Part shown: positions 7,945 through 15,053 of the stretch, in pieces
Numbering within the stretch: the stretch's first letter is position 1
Layout of the letters: each line of letters begins with the position of its first letter
DNA from: Undibacterium cyanobacteriorum
GTDB taxonomy: Bacteria; Pseudomonadota; Gammaproteobacteria; Burkholderiales; Burkholderiaceae_D
NCBI RefSeq assembly: GCF_031326225.1
Contig: NZ_CP133720.1
Location: 1,488,001 to 1,552,000, forward strand
Reading direction: 5' to 3'
Length of the DNA stretch: 64,000 bases
Translations under genes and position numbers: made by a program
The notes under the pieces: generated by a model
Told to the model about the DNA's origin: nothing
Databases searched by the model: none
The model's input: only the letters and a program-made list of their open reading frames with translations

Positions 7945-10026
7945 TTAGACGAAACCACAAGCGGTGAGTACCAGATCAATCAATTTGATACCGATGAAGG
8001 GAACGATTAAGCCACCTAAACCGTAAATGAGAAGATTATTTCTCAGTAGGGTGGCCGCGCCCAGTGCACGGTAGGTCACGCCTTTCAGAGCTAAGGGGAT
8101 CAAGAAAATAATGATGAGTGCATTAAAAATGACCGCCGAAAGAATCGCACTATTGGGACTATGCAAATGCATCAAATTGAGAGCGTCAAGTTGCGGATAG
8201 GTCAGCGCAAATGCAGCGGGAATGATGGCGAAGTATTTAGCAACGTCGTTCGCAATGCTGAAGGTCGTCAGTGAACCCCGTGTCATCAGCATTTGTTTCC
8301 CGATCTCAACAATTTCAATCAATTTGGTTGGATTAGAATCGAGGTCGACCATATTGCCAGCCTCTTTCGCGGCTTGAGTGCCACTATTCATCGCCACCGC
8401 GACATCGGCTTGCGCGAGTGCTGGGGCATCATTAGTACCGTCGCCGGTCATTGCCACCAATTTTCCTTGCGCTTGATGGGAACGTATCAAACTCAGCTTG
8501 TCTTCGGGTTTTGCTTCTGCGAGGAAGTCATCAACGCCGGCTTCAGCAGCGATCGCTGCCGCAGTTAGACGATTGTCACCGGTGATCATGATGGTCTTAA
8601 TTCCCATTTGTCGTAACTCCGCGAAGCGCTCCTTGATGCCGCCTTTGACGATATCTTTGAGCTCAACCACGCCCATGACACGTTGATCGTCGATCACCAC
8701 CAAAGGTGTGCTGCCGCGACGGGCAATTTGATCAACCGTCTCGCTCACAGCGGGCGGAAGTTTGGACCCGAATTGTTCGAGGTAGAGTTGGATGGCATCA
8801 GCGGATCCTTTGCGCAGACAACGCGGGTCGCGATCATGCGGTAAATCGACACCACTCATTCTCGTCTGCGCCGAAAATGCAACGAAGTTCGCACCGATCA
8901 TGCTCGTTTCGCGTTGCCGTAACTGAAAGCGATTTTTGGCAAGCACGACGATGGAGCGGCCTTCGGGCGTTTCATCAGCAAGTGATGCTAGTTGAGCGAC
9001 GTCTGCTAATTCTTCTTCTTTGATGCCCGGTGCAGGAAAGAAAGCGCTAGCTTGTCGATTTCCCAGTGTGATCGTGCCGGTTTTGTCGAGTAACAGCACG
9101 TCGACATCGCCAGCAGCTTCCACGGCTCGACCAGAGTTGGCGATGACATTGGCTTGCATCATACGACTCATGCCCGCGACACCAATCGCCGAGAGTAGGC
9201 CACCGATGGTGGTCGGAATCAGGCACACGAGTAGAGCAATCAAGACGGTCATGCTAACCACTTCACCTTTTCCAGCAGCGACGACACTATAGTAAGAAAA
9301 CGGTAGTAAGCTAACCGTCGCCAGCAGAAAAATAATGCTGAGTGCCACCAACAGGATGCTCAGGGCGATCTCGTTGGGAGTCTTCTGGCGTTTTGCGCCT
9401 TCGACCATGGCAATCATTTTGTCGAGAAATGCTTCGCCAGGATTGACGCTGACGCGAACGATGATCCAATCGGACAAGACTTTGGTGCCACCAGTCACGG
9501 TATTGAAATCACCGCCAGCCTCGCGTATCACTGGTGCTGATTCCCCGGTGATGGCAGACTCGTCGACTGAGGCCACACCTTCGATGACTTCACCGTCGAC
9601 TGGAACGATATCGCCAGCTTCGATTAGAACCACATCACCTTTGACTAAGCTTGAGCCGTTGACGAGCAGCCGCGTGGCGTCAAGTCTGGGTGCGATCAAT
9701 TTCTTGGCACGTACATCTTGTTTGGCTTCTCGCAGCGCAGCCGCCTGCGCTTTACTGCGGCCCTCGGCGAGCGCTTCGGCAAAATTAGCAAATAAGACGG
9801 TGAACCATAGCCATAAGCTGATTGCGATGATGAAAGGCGCAGGTGCTTCGCTTTTGCTTATCAAGGCCTGCAGCGCAAGGGCCGTGGTGAATACACTGCC
9901 GACATAGACAATCAACATGACGGGGTTTCTTAATTGAGTTCGTGGATGCAATTTGCGAAATGCGGCCTTCAACGCAGGCAGCAAAATCTCTGAACTCATG
10001 AGTGACTGTTGTAATGGATAAGTCAT
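7945..10026 (-). CDS. kdpB: KdpB catalytic subunit of the K+-transporting P-type ATPase
   Basis: P-type ATPase subunit that hydrolyses ATP to drive K+ uptake with KdpA. The 693-residue product shows the actuator motif TGES in ESAITGESAPV (about 165), the phosphorylation motif DKTGT in LLLDKTGTITLG (about 315), the nucleotide domain and the hinge MTGDGTNDAPALAQAD (about 525). Hydrophobic segments occur near 40-90, 225-285 and 590-690. Everything needed for catalysis is present. The Ser of TGES is the residue phosphorylated in E. coli KdpB to shut the pump at high K+, so the same inhibition is possible. It starts 55 bp after kdpA with only a weak ribosome-binding site. Confidence 0.97.
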   Translation of the reverse strand: MTYPLQQSLMSSEILLPALKAAFRKLHPRTQLRNPVMLIVYVGSVFTTALALQALISKSEAPAPFIIAISLWLWFTVLFANFAEALAEGRSKAQAAALREAKQDVRAKKLIAPRLDATRLLVNGSSLVKGDVVLIEAGDIVPVDGEVIEGVASVDESAITGESAPVIREAGGDFNTVTGGTKVLSDWIIVRVSVNPGEAFLDKMIAMVEGAKRQKTPNEIALSILLVALSIIFLLATVSLLPFSYYSVVAAGKGEVVSMTVLIALLVCLIPTTIGGLLSAIGVAGMSRMMQANVIANSGRAVEAAGDVDVLLLDKTGTITLGNRQASAFFPAPGIKEEELADVAQLASLADETPEGRSIVVLAKNRFQLRQRETSMIGANFVAFSAQTRMSGVDLPHDRDPRCLRKGSADAIQLYLEQFGSKLPPAVSETVDQIARRGSTPLVVIDDQRVMGVVELKDIVKGGIKERFAELRQMGIKTIMITGDNRLTAAAIAAEAGVDDFLAEAKPEDKLSLIRSHQAQGKLVAMTGDGTNDAPALAQADVAVAMNSGTQAAKEAGNMVDLDSNPTKLIEIVEIGKQMLMTRGSLTTFSIANDVAKYFAIIPAAFALTYPQLDALNLMHLHSPNSAILSAVIFNALIIIFLIPLALKGVTYRALGAATLLRNNLLIYGLGGLIVPFIGIKLIDLVLTACGFV

Positions 10027-10081
10027 ACAATTCTACTTTCGTTGGTGCTTAAGAATGACGGTTAGTGTTCTTCGCCGAGTC

Positions 10082-11869
10082 TTACTTCGGTAACAGCATG
10101 AAGTGCTCGATAATAGGACCCAAGGACAACGCAGGAATGTAGGTGAGGGCGCCAACAATCAAAACGGTGCCGACCAACAGCACGACAAATAAAGGCCCCT
10201 GGGTGGGTAGTGTTCCGGCACTTTCCTGTAAGCGTTTCTTCTGCGCTAAGGAGCCGGCGATCGCCAAGACTGGAACAATGATCCAGAAGCGGCCACACCA
10301 CATGGCGATTGCGGTGCTGATGTTGTAGAACGGTGTGTTCGCTGACAAACCAGCAAAGGCGCTACCGTTATTGTTGGCAGCCGAACTATAGGCATACAAA
10401 ATTTCGGAGAAACCGTGCGCGCCAGGGTTTGCCAGTCCGGCCAGTCCATCGGGATGAATCACTGCAAGTGCGCTGAAGCCGAGGACCAACAGAGGAGTAA
10501 TCAGGATCGCCAGTGCGACCATCTTCATCTCATAGGCTTCGATTTTCTTGCCGAGATATTCGGGGGTTCGGCCTATCATCAAACCTGCGATAAACACGGC
10601 TAATATCGCAAAGATCAGCATGCCATACAGACCAGAGCCGACGCCACCAAATACGACTTCACCGAGTTGCATCAGAACCATCGGTACCAAGCCACCTAAA
10701 GGGGTAAATGAATCATGCATGCCATTGACTGCACCACACGAAGCGGAAGTCGTAATGGCAGCAAATAGGGCGGTTGCGGTCGTACCGAAGCGGCTTTCTT
10801 TCCCTTCCATATTGCCTAGGCTTTGATCAATACCGAGATCGAGGATGCCCGGATTGGCTTGTTGTTCGGCGAGCATGGCAAAAACGGCGAAGGTGATAAA
10901 CAAGATGCTCATACTGAGCAAGATCACCCATCCCTGTTTGGCGTTGCCTATCATGCGACCAAAGCTAAAACACAGTGCAGCAGGAAGCAAAAAGATGGCA
11001 ATCATTTGCATGAAGTTTGACAGCGGCGTCGGATTTTCAAACGGATGGGCCGAGTTGGCATTGAAGAAGCCACCGCCATTGGTGCCGAGCAATTTGACTG
11101 CTTCTTGCGAGGCGACCGGTCCCATCGGCAGCGATTGTGTGGTTTGTGTCTTTGTTTCAGTGACCGCAGCTCCATTGGCATCGAGGCGTGGTTTTCCGTC
11201 GACATTCATTACGGGCGCTTGATACTGCTGTACTTCGACAAGTTCTGCGGTCTGGTAAGCAGCGAAATTTTGAATGACGCCTTGCCCCATCAATAAAGCC
11301 GCGAAGACAATACTCAGGGGTAGCAAAATGTAGAGGGTGCTACGCACTAAATCGACATAGAAGTTACCGACGGTTTTACTGGAGTGGCGAGCGAAACCAC
11401 GTATTAATGCAATGACGACGACAATGCCGGTCGCAGCAGAAAAGAAATTTTGTACTGTGAGCCCTAACATTTGCGTCAAATAGCTCATGCTTGATTCACC
11501 GCTGTAGGATTGCCAGTTGGTGTTACTGACAAAACTAATTGCTGTATTGAACGCTGAATCAGGACTGGGGGCGGGCATATTTTGTGGATTGAATGGCAGC
11601 CATATTTGTAGTCGTTGCAGTGCGTAGACCACCAAGACGCCAAGGAAATTAAAGGCTAACAATGCCAGTGCATAGGGTTTCCATCCCGATTCACTCTTCG
11701 CATCAATACCGGACAGTCTATAAATTGCCCTTTCGATCGGCCCAAGTACGCGGCTCAGAAAATGCATTTCGCCTTGCATCACGCGTTCGATATAAGAGCC
11801 AAGAGGGTAGGCAAGAATGCCGAGAACGATCAGAAATATTCCCAGCTGAACAAGGATTGAATGATTCAT
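10082..11869 (-). CDS. kdpA: KdpA K+-translocating subunit
   Basis: Inner-membrane channel-like subunit of KdpFABC, 595 residues, normal for a long-form KdpA. The four selectivity-filter repeats can be followed: NTNWQSYSGESSMSY, LGTNGGGFFNANSAHPFENP, TTSASCGAVNGMHDSF and SSAANNNGSAFAGL. About ten hydrophobic helices are spread through the protein. The ATG overlaps the kdpF stop by one base (TGATG), so it should be translated by coupling from kdpF. The other subunits follow downstream. Confidence 0.97.
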   Translation of the reverse strand: MNHSILVQLGIFLIVLGILAYPLGSYIERVMQGEMHFLSRVLGPIERAIYRLSGIDAKSESGWKPYALALLAFNFLGVLVVYALQRLQIWLPFNPQNMPAPSPDSAFNTAISFVSNTNWQSYSGESSMSYLTQMLGLTVQNFFSAATGIVVVIALIRGFARHSSKTVGNFYVDLVRSTLYILLPLSIVFAALLMGQGVIQNFAAYQTAELVEVQQYQAPVMNVDGKPRLDANGAAVTETKTQTTQSLPMGPVASQEAVKLLGTNGGGFFNANSAHPFENPTPLSNFMQMIAIFLLPAALCFSFGRMIGNAKQGWVILLSMSILFITFAVFAMLAEQQANPGILDLGIDQSLGNMEGKESRFGTTATALFAAITTSASCGAVNGMHDSFTPLGGLVPMVLMQLGEVVFGGVGSGLYGMLIFAILAVFIAGLMIGRTPEYLGKKIEAYEMKMVALAILITPLLVLGFSALAVIHPDGLAGLANPGAHGFSEILYAYSSAANNNGSAFAGLSANTPFYNISTAIAMWCGRFWIIVPVLAIAGSLAQKKRLQESAGTLPTQGPLFVVLLVGTVLIVGALTYIPALSLGPIIEHFMLLPK

Positions 11870-11958
11870 CAGAATGCCTCCGGATTAATCAGTGCGTACA
11901 CGAGGTAGGCTAAGAGGAGTAGCGCAATGACAGCGCCCGCAATGTAGAAACCAAGCAT
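11869..11958 (-). CDS. kdpF: KdpF small membrane subunit
   Basis: Single-helix peptide of 29 residues that stabilises KdpFABC in other bacteria. The minus-strand translation starts MLGFYIAGAVIALLLLAYLV and ends with ALINPEAF, which matches the KdpF family pattern (hydrophobic helix, then YALxNPExF). A very strong ribosome-binding site, GGAGGTGA, lies just before the ATG inside the end of the preceding microprotein frame. The stop codon overlaps the kdpA start by one base. The start ATG also overlaps the stop of the upstream 29-codon frame by one base. Confidence 0.92.
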   Translation of the reverse strand: MLGFYIAGAVIALLLLAYLVYALINPEAF

Positions 11959-12047
11959 TATTCACCTCCCAAACGACGACAGAGAGAGAGCAAAGCAAGT
12001 GTCAGGATGAGCAGGAGCATCGATCCAATTAAATAGCTAATATCCAT
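11958..12047 (-). CDS. 29-residue membrane microprotein leading the kdp operon
   Basis: A short frame not usually counted as part of Kdp. The product begins MDISYLIGSMLLLILTLALL and ends with LCRRLGGE: one hydrophobic helix followed by a basic, Gly-rich tail. A Shine-Dalgarno-like AGGA sits 7 bases before the ATG. Its TAA overlaps the kdpF ATG by one base (TAATG), and its last codons encode the strong ribosome-binding site of kdpF. I believe similar single-helix frames precede kdpF in other proteobacteria, but I cannot verify this here. It could be an extra Kdp subunit, a regulator of the pump, or a translational leader for kdpF. Confidence 0.6.
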   Translation of the reverse strand: MDISYLIGSMLLLILTLALLSLCRRLGGE

Positions 12048-12195
12048 GAGAATTCCTACTGAAAGTGTGAATGTGCTGCCAATTCAAAGTGAGTTGAACG
12101 AAGCTGAATTAATCGACGCTGAGTTGAACTCATTTGTATTGAGAAGCAGCTTATTCTTCGGTATGTAAAGATGTCGTTTAACTTCGGGCGAGAGG

Positions 12196-12212
12196 TGTAA
12201 AAAAGTTGTAAA
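12196..12212 (-). promoter_or_regulatory. KdpE-type operator upstream of the kdp operon
   Basis: Read on the minus strand the site is TTTACA-ACTTT-TTTACA, a perfect direct repeat of TTTACA with five bases between. The known E. coli KdpE site is TTTATA-N5-TTTACA, so the match is 11 of 12 half-site bases. It lies about 150 bp before the first kdp frame (12047) and in the right orientation. A further single TTTACA half-site lies at 12164-12169. I could not pick out a convincing -35/-10 pair. Confidence 0.7.
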
Positions 12213-12269
12213 CAAAGGCCTAGTTCACACACTCTCTCCATAGTTCGAAAGTGACAACACCGGTGGTGT

Positions 12270-13058
12270 TTAGAAGGCCTTTACAAGACTCGCTACTAAG
12301 CCTCGTTTGCCAAGATTTTTTGTATTGGCAGGTGAGCTATAGAAGTTGGGATTGGCATTGGTGCTGATGACAGCAAGACTCACATTCAAGCCATCACCGA
12401 CATCTTTAGTGATTCCGATCTTGTAGTCTTGATAGCTGGCGAGTTGACGGTTGACGCCATTGACGAATTGTTTTCCAGCGTGAAGATTGATAGTCCACCG
12501 TGGCGCAACTTCAAGGTTGCTGCCGATATCGAGGTAATTACTGCGCTTGCTGTCAACGATGCCAAACAGATTACTGACGGCATGCGAAAGCTTGAAATAG
12601 TGTGAACCATAGTTGACTTGCGCATAGATCTCGAGCGTATTGGCATTGCGCAAACCTATCGTATCGAGACGATTATTGAGGTAGACGTAGGCGAGGCTGC
12701 CAAGGTCGAGGCTGGCATCATCATTCAGACTGATTTTTCTTCCGGCGTAGAGATCCCATTCCATAGGAGTAGCACCCGCTTTCGGTGTATCGCGTATCCA
12801 AGTAATCGTCGATATCCAGGTGCCGGCGTAGTAACCTGTCGCAGGTAAATTGAAATCGGCACCGCCTTGCACAGCGGCTTCCAATCGGGATTGTGAAATG
12901 CCGCGGTAACGATAGTCACTAGTCGCGCCAAGGTTAAAGCTGAGTGTCGAGTCGTCTGAAGTTTTGTTGGCTTCGGTTTGTGCCAAACAGTCTGTTTGGG
13001 TCGCGAAGCCTAGTAGTAGGGCGACGCTTGAATGTTGAATGATTGTGAATAGTTTCAT
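12270..13058 (-). CDS. TorF-family putative porin
   Basis: Predicted outer-membrane beta-barrel of 262 residues belonging to the TorF/Gcw_chp group (TIGR02001-like). It has an N-terminal signal sequence, then the signature LSFNLGATSDYRYRGISQSR, WDLYAGRK and alternating strand-like segments, and it ends in AF with a terminal aromatic residue typical of barrel proteins. Substrate is unknown in this family. It stands alone between the kdp operon and tonB. The interesting point is the KdpE-like site at 13149-13165 about 90 bp upstream, which suggests expression together with Kdp. Confidence 0.82.
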   Translation of the reverse strand: MKLFTIIQHSSVALLLGFATQTDCLAQTEANKTSDDSTLSFNLGATSDYRYRGISQSRLEAAVQGGADFNLPATGYYAGTWISTITWIRDTPKAGATPMEWDLYAGRKISLNDDASLDLGSLAYVYLNNRLDTIGLRNANTLEIYAQVNYGSHYFKLSHAVSNLFGIVDSKRSNYLDIGSNLEVAPRWTINLHAGKQFVNGVNRQLASYQDYKIGITKDVGDGLNVSLAVISTNANPNFYSSPANTKNLGKRGLVASLVKAF

Positions 13059-13148
13059 GGCTATGCTCCTTCGACAAAGTTGATCACGAGCGCACTTGGA
13101 AAGGATGCGTGTGCTCGCTCTAGATAGTCAAAATTGTAGAGAGAGCGA

Positions 13149-13165
13149 TATAAAGAAGTCGTAAA
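13149..13165 (-). promoter_or_regulatory. Possible KdpE-type site upstream of the TorF-like porin
   Basis: The minus strand reads TTTACG-ACTTC-TTTATA, identical at 14 of 17 positions (spacer included) to the site before the kdp operon at 12196-12212 and in the same orientation relative to its gene. The distance to the porin start (13058) is about 90 bp. This is a visual match; binding is inferred. Confidence 0.45.
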
Positions 13166-13197
13166 GAGTTCGGTGTTTGCTGTCGTGATCGCGTAAA

Positions 13198-13233
13198 GAA
13201 AAAAAGCGCGACTCGAAGATTCGACGTCGCGCT
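13198..13233 (-). terminator. Rho-independent terminator of tonB
   Basis: On the minus strand an 8-bp stem, AGCGCGAC with GTCGCGCT, encloses an inner TCGAA/TTCGA pairing and is followed by a run of T residues. It lies about 100 bp after the tonB stop at 13337 and separates tonB from the porin gene. Confidence 0.75.
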
Positions 13234-13336
13234 AAAGAGGAGGGTAAACTTTACGAAGTGAACTACTCGGAAAAAATGAGATGCCTCGAATGCAGAGCGC
13301 AGCGGACTGGTCGACTATGCTCTCGCAGATAGAGGT

Positions 13337-13996
13337 TTAGTTAATGGTCCAAGCGTACTGCAATTTCGCCCATGATTTTTCAGGTACCCCATCGACAGTG
13401 CCAGGCTTGAATTTACATAAAGCCAAACCATTGACGGCGGCTTTATCGAGGGCTTTTGAACCACTCGATTTTTCGATGCGGCTTTCCAAAACCTGGCCAT
13501 TGGGTCCGATCAACATCGCTAAGAACACGACACCTTCTTCGCCAAGCGCCAAAGAGCGCGGTGGATATTCAGGTTTATCGCAAGCCTTAGCGTCGACGAC
13601 CGCAGCAACATGCACTGGCGCGTGTTCTTTAGTGATAGTCGTTGTGTTTGGATCAGATCCAGGCTCCGTTTTTGTGAACCCCTTGTTTTCAGGCACCACC
13701 TGAGTGCCTGTTACGCTTGTCTCGAAAGTCGCTCTTTCAACTTCAACTTCTGGCGGAGGGAAAAAACTTTGCGATGGTGGTGGCAACACCTTGCTATGGT
13801 CAACTTCAATATCAATTGGCTTAGGTGGTTCAGTCAACTTTGGCGGATCGATCACGTCGATGATACGTTTTTCATCGCGATGAATGACCTGTACCGCTTG
13901 CATGGCGATCCATAACATGATGGCGTGTGCGCCAACCGCAAATGCGAGTGAAGGTAATTTGCTCTTTGGGCTTTGTGCTGTGGTGTGGAAGTCCAT
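13337..13996 (-). CDS. tonB: Energy transducer TonB
   Basis: TonB couples the inner-membrane proton gradient to outer-membrane receptors. The 219-residue product has an N-terminal membrane anchor (about 15-35, AFAVGAHAIMLWIAMQAV), a proline-rich periplasmic stretch (PPKLTEPPKPIDIEV, then PPPSQSFFPPPEVEVE) and the C-terminal TonB domain (about 130-219) with YPPRSLALGEEGVVFLAM and LDKAAVNGLALCKFKPG. I choose the ATG at 13996 (MDFHTT) because GGAG sits 6-7 bases before it; the frame is open to 14053 but without a ribosome-binding site. No exbB/exbD is adjacent. The gene diverges from the response regulator at 14393. TonB-dependent receptors within the window (53103 and 59106) are possible clients. 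Confidence 0.9.
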   Translation of the reverse strand: MDFHTTAQSPKSKLPSLAFAVGAHAIMLWIAMQAVQVIHRDEKRIIDVIDPPKLTEPPKPIDIEVDHSKVLPPPSQSFFPPPEVEVERATFETSVTGTQVVPENKGFTKTEPGSDPNTTTITKEHAPVHVAAVVDAKACDKPEYPPRSLALGEEGVVFLAMLIGPNGQVLESRIEKSSGSKALDKAAVNGLALCKFKPGTVDGVPEKSWAKLQYAWTIN

Positions 13997-14079
13997 GATC
14001 TGCTCCAATTGAAAAGTTCGTTTAAAACACGGTAGGCACTTTCCGTAAGTCATTTGTGCGTATCGTTGGAATTAGAATA

Positions 14080-14094
14080 TGCTAGTAACTAGCA
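14080..14094. promoter_or_regulatory. Palindromic operator candidate on the tonB side
   Basis: TGCTAGTAACTAGCA is palindromic apart from its central base. Together with its flank it is an inverted copy, over 19 bases, of the site at 14288-14302. It sits 84 bp before the tonB start. The factor is unknown; the NarL-type regulator encoded at 14393 is the nearest candidate. Confidence 0.55.
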
Positions 14095-14287
14095 ATTTGC
14101 AAGTTATTTGAAAGGTATTTTTGAATCCTATTTGATTTCTGTTTGGTTTCGTTAATCAGAGGAAAATAGGTTTGCTCCTTTCAAACCAGGATTTCAACTG
14201 AAGAAAGTCTCGTTAAAACAAAGGCTTATAGGTAATTGCTGAAATATTTGGTGCGCGCGGAAGCTATGCGATACACTGTCTCAAAAT

Positions 14288-14302
14288 TGCTAGTTACTAG
14301 CA
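14288..14302. promoter_or_regulatory. Palindromic operator candidate on the two-component-system side
   Basis: TGCTAGTTACTAGCA, again palindromic apart from the centre, is 91 bp before the regulator start at 14393. With its upstream flank (AAAT) it repeats the tonB-side site in inverted orientation. The mirror arrangement suggests one factor controlling both divergent promoters. Confidence 0.55.
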
Positions 14303-14341
14303 AAAATATTGCGAAAAGTTTCTGTGAACGATTCACTTGTC

Positions 14342-14369
14342 TTGAGACGATCCAGTAAGTAAATAATAA
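14342..14369 (+). promoter_or_regulatory. Possible sigma-70 promoter for the two-component operon
   Basis: TTGAGA (14342-14347) and TAATAA (14364-14369) are separated by 16 bases and lie 40 bp after the palindrome at 14288-14302. A strong ribosome-binding site GGGGGAG follows just before the ATG at 14393. This is only a consensus match by eye. Confidence 0.3.
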
Positions 14370-14392
14370 ATTGACAATTTGTAGGGGGAGTT

Positions 14393-15040
14393 ATGTCCGA
14401 TGAAGCGAGAATCCGAGTCTGCTTGGCCGATGATCATCCCATTGTGATGAAGGGTTTTGCCATGTCCCTGGAAGCTGAGGGAATGGATGTGGTGGGACAG
14501 GCGCGTACGCCGCAAGAGGCGGTGAGCATGTACCGCGAGTTGCATCCCGACGTGATGGTGTTCGATATTCGATTTGGTGCGGAACTCACTGGCCTCGATG
14601 CAGCGAAAGAGATTCTGCAAACGCAACCGCATGCGAATATCGTGTTTCTCAGTCAGTTTGACCAAGATGCCTTGATCAAAGAAACTTACCGCATCGGCGC
14701 GCGGGCGTTCGTGACCAAGGATTGTGATCCGGCCGAGTTGGCCACGGCGGTACAAAAAGCTAGTGAAGCAGAATTGTATTTCATGCCCAGTATCGCCGAG
14801 CGTTTGGCGAATTTGTCGGTGCGCGGAGATCCTTCACCACAAACTTTACTCGACGAGCGCAGTCTGCAAATCTTCATCATGATGGCTGAAGGTTTGACCA
14901 ATGTGGAGATGGCTGAAAAGCTAGACCTGTCGCAGAAAACGATCAGTAACATCAGCCAGTCTGTCAAAGAAAAGTTGGGCATACATCGACCAGCGCTGAT
15001 TACCAAATTGGCTGTAAAACATGGTTTGATTGAGCCCTAA
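14393..15040 (+). CDS. NarL/FixJ-family response regulator
   Basis: Response regulator of 215 residues with a receiver domain (acidic pocket near D13/D14, phospho-site D58 in VMVFDIRFG, Lys in FVTKDCDP) and a LuxR-type helix-turn-helix (about 150-212) with LTNVEMAEKLDLSQKTISN and VKEKLGIHRPALITKLA. The output module is near the extreme C-terminus, as usual. The histidine kinase gene follows after 13 bp, so this is a standard two-component operon. It is transcribed divergently from tonB. Its most likely binding sites are the two inverted palindromes in the shared intergenic region, which would give autoregulation and control of tonB; this is inference. No specific stimulus can be read. Confidence 0.9.
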   Translation: MSDEARIRVCLADDHPIVMKGFAMSLEAEGMDVVGQARTPQEAVSMYRELHPDVMVFDIRFGAELTGLDAAKEILQTQPHANIVFLSQFDQDALIKETYRIGARAFVTKDCDPAELATAVQKASEAELYFMPSIAERLANLSVRGDPSPQTLLDERSLQIFIMMAEGLTNVEMAEKLDLSQKTISNISQSVKEKLGIHRPALITKLAVKHGLIEP

Positions 15041-15053
15041 GATTGGGAAGTGA

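Noticed and set aside
9335..9907. 190-codon plus-strand frame opposite kdpB
   Set aside because: Antisense shadow of a strongly conserved gene, with no ribosome-binding site and low-complexity product.
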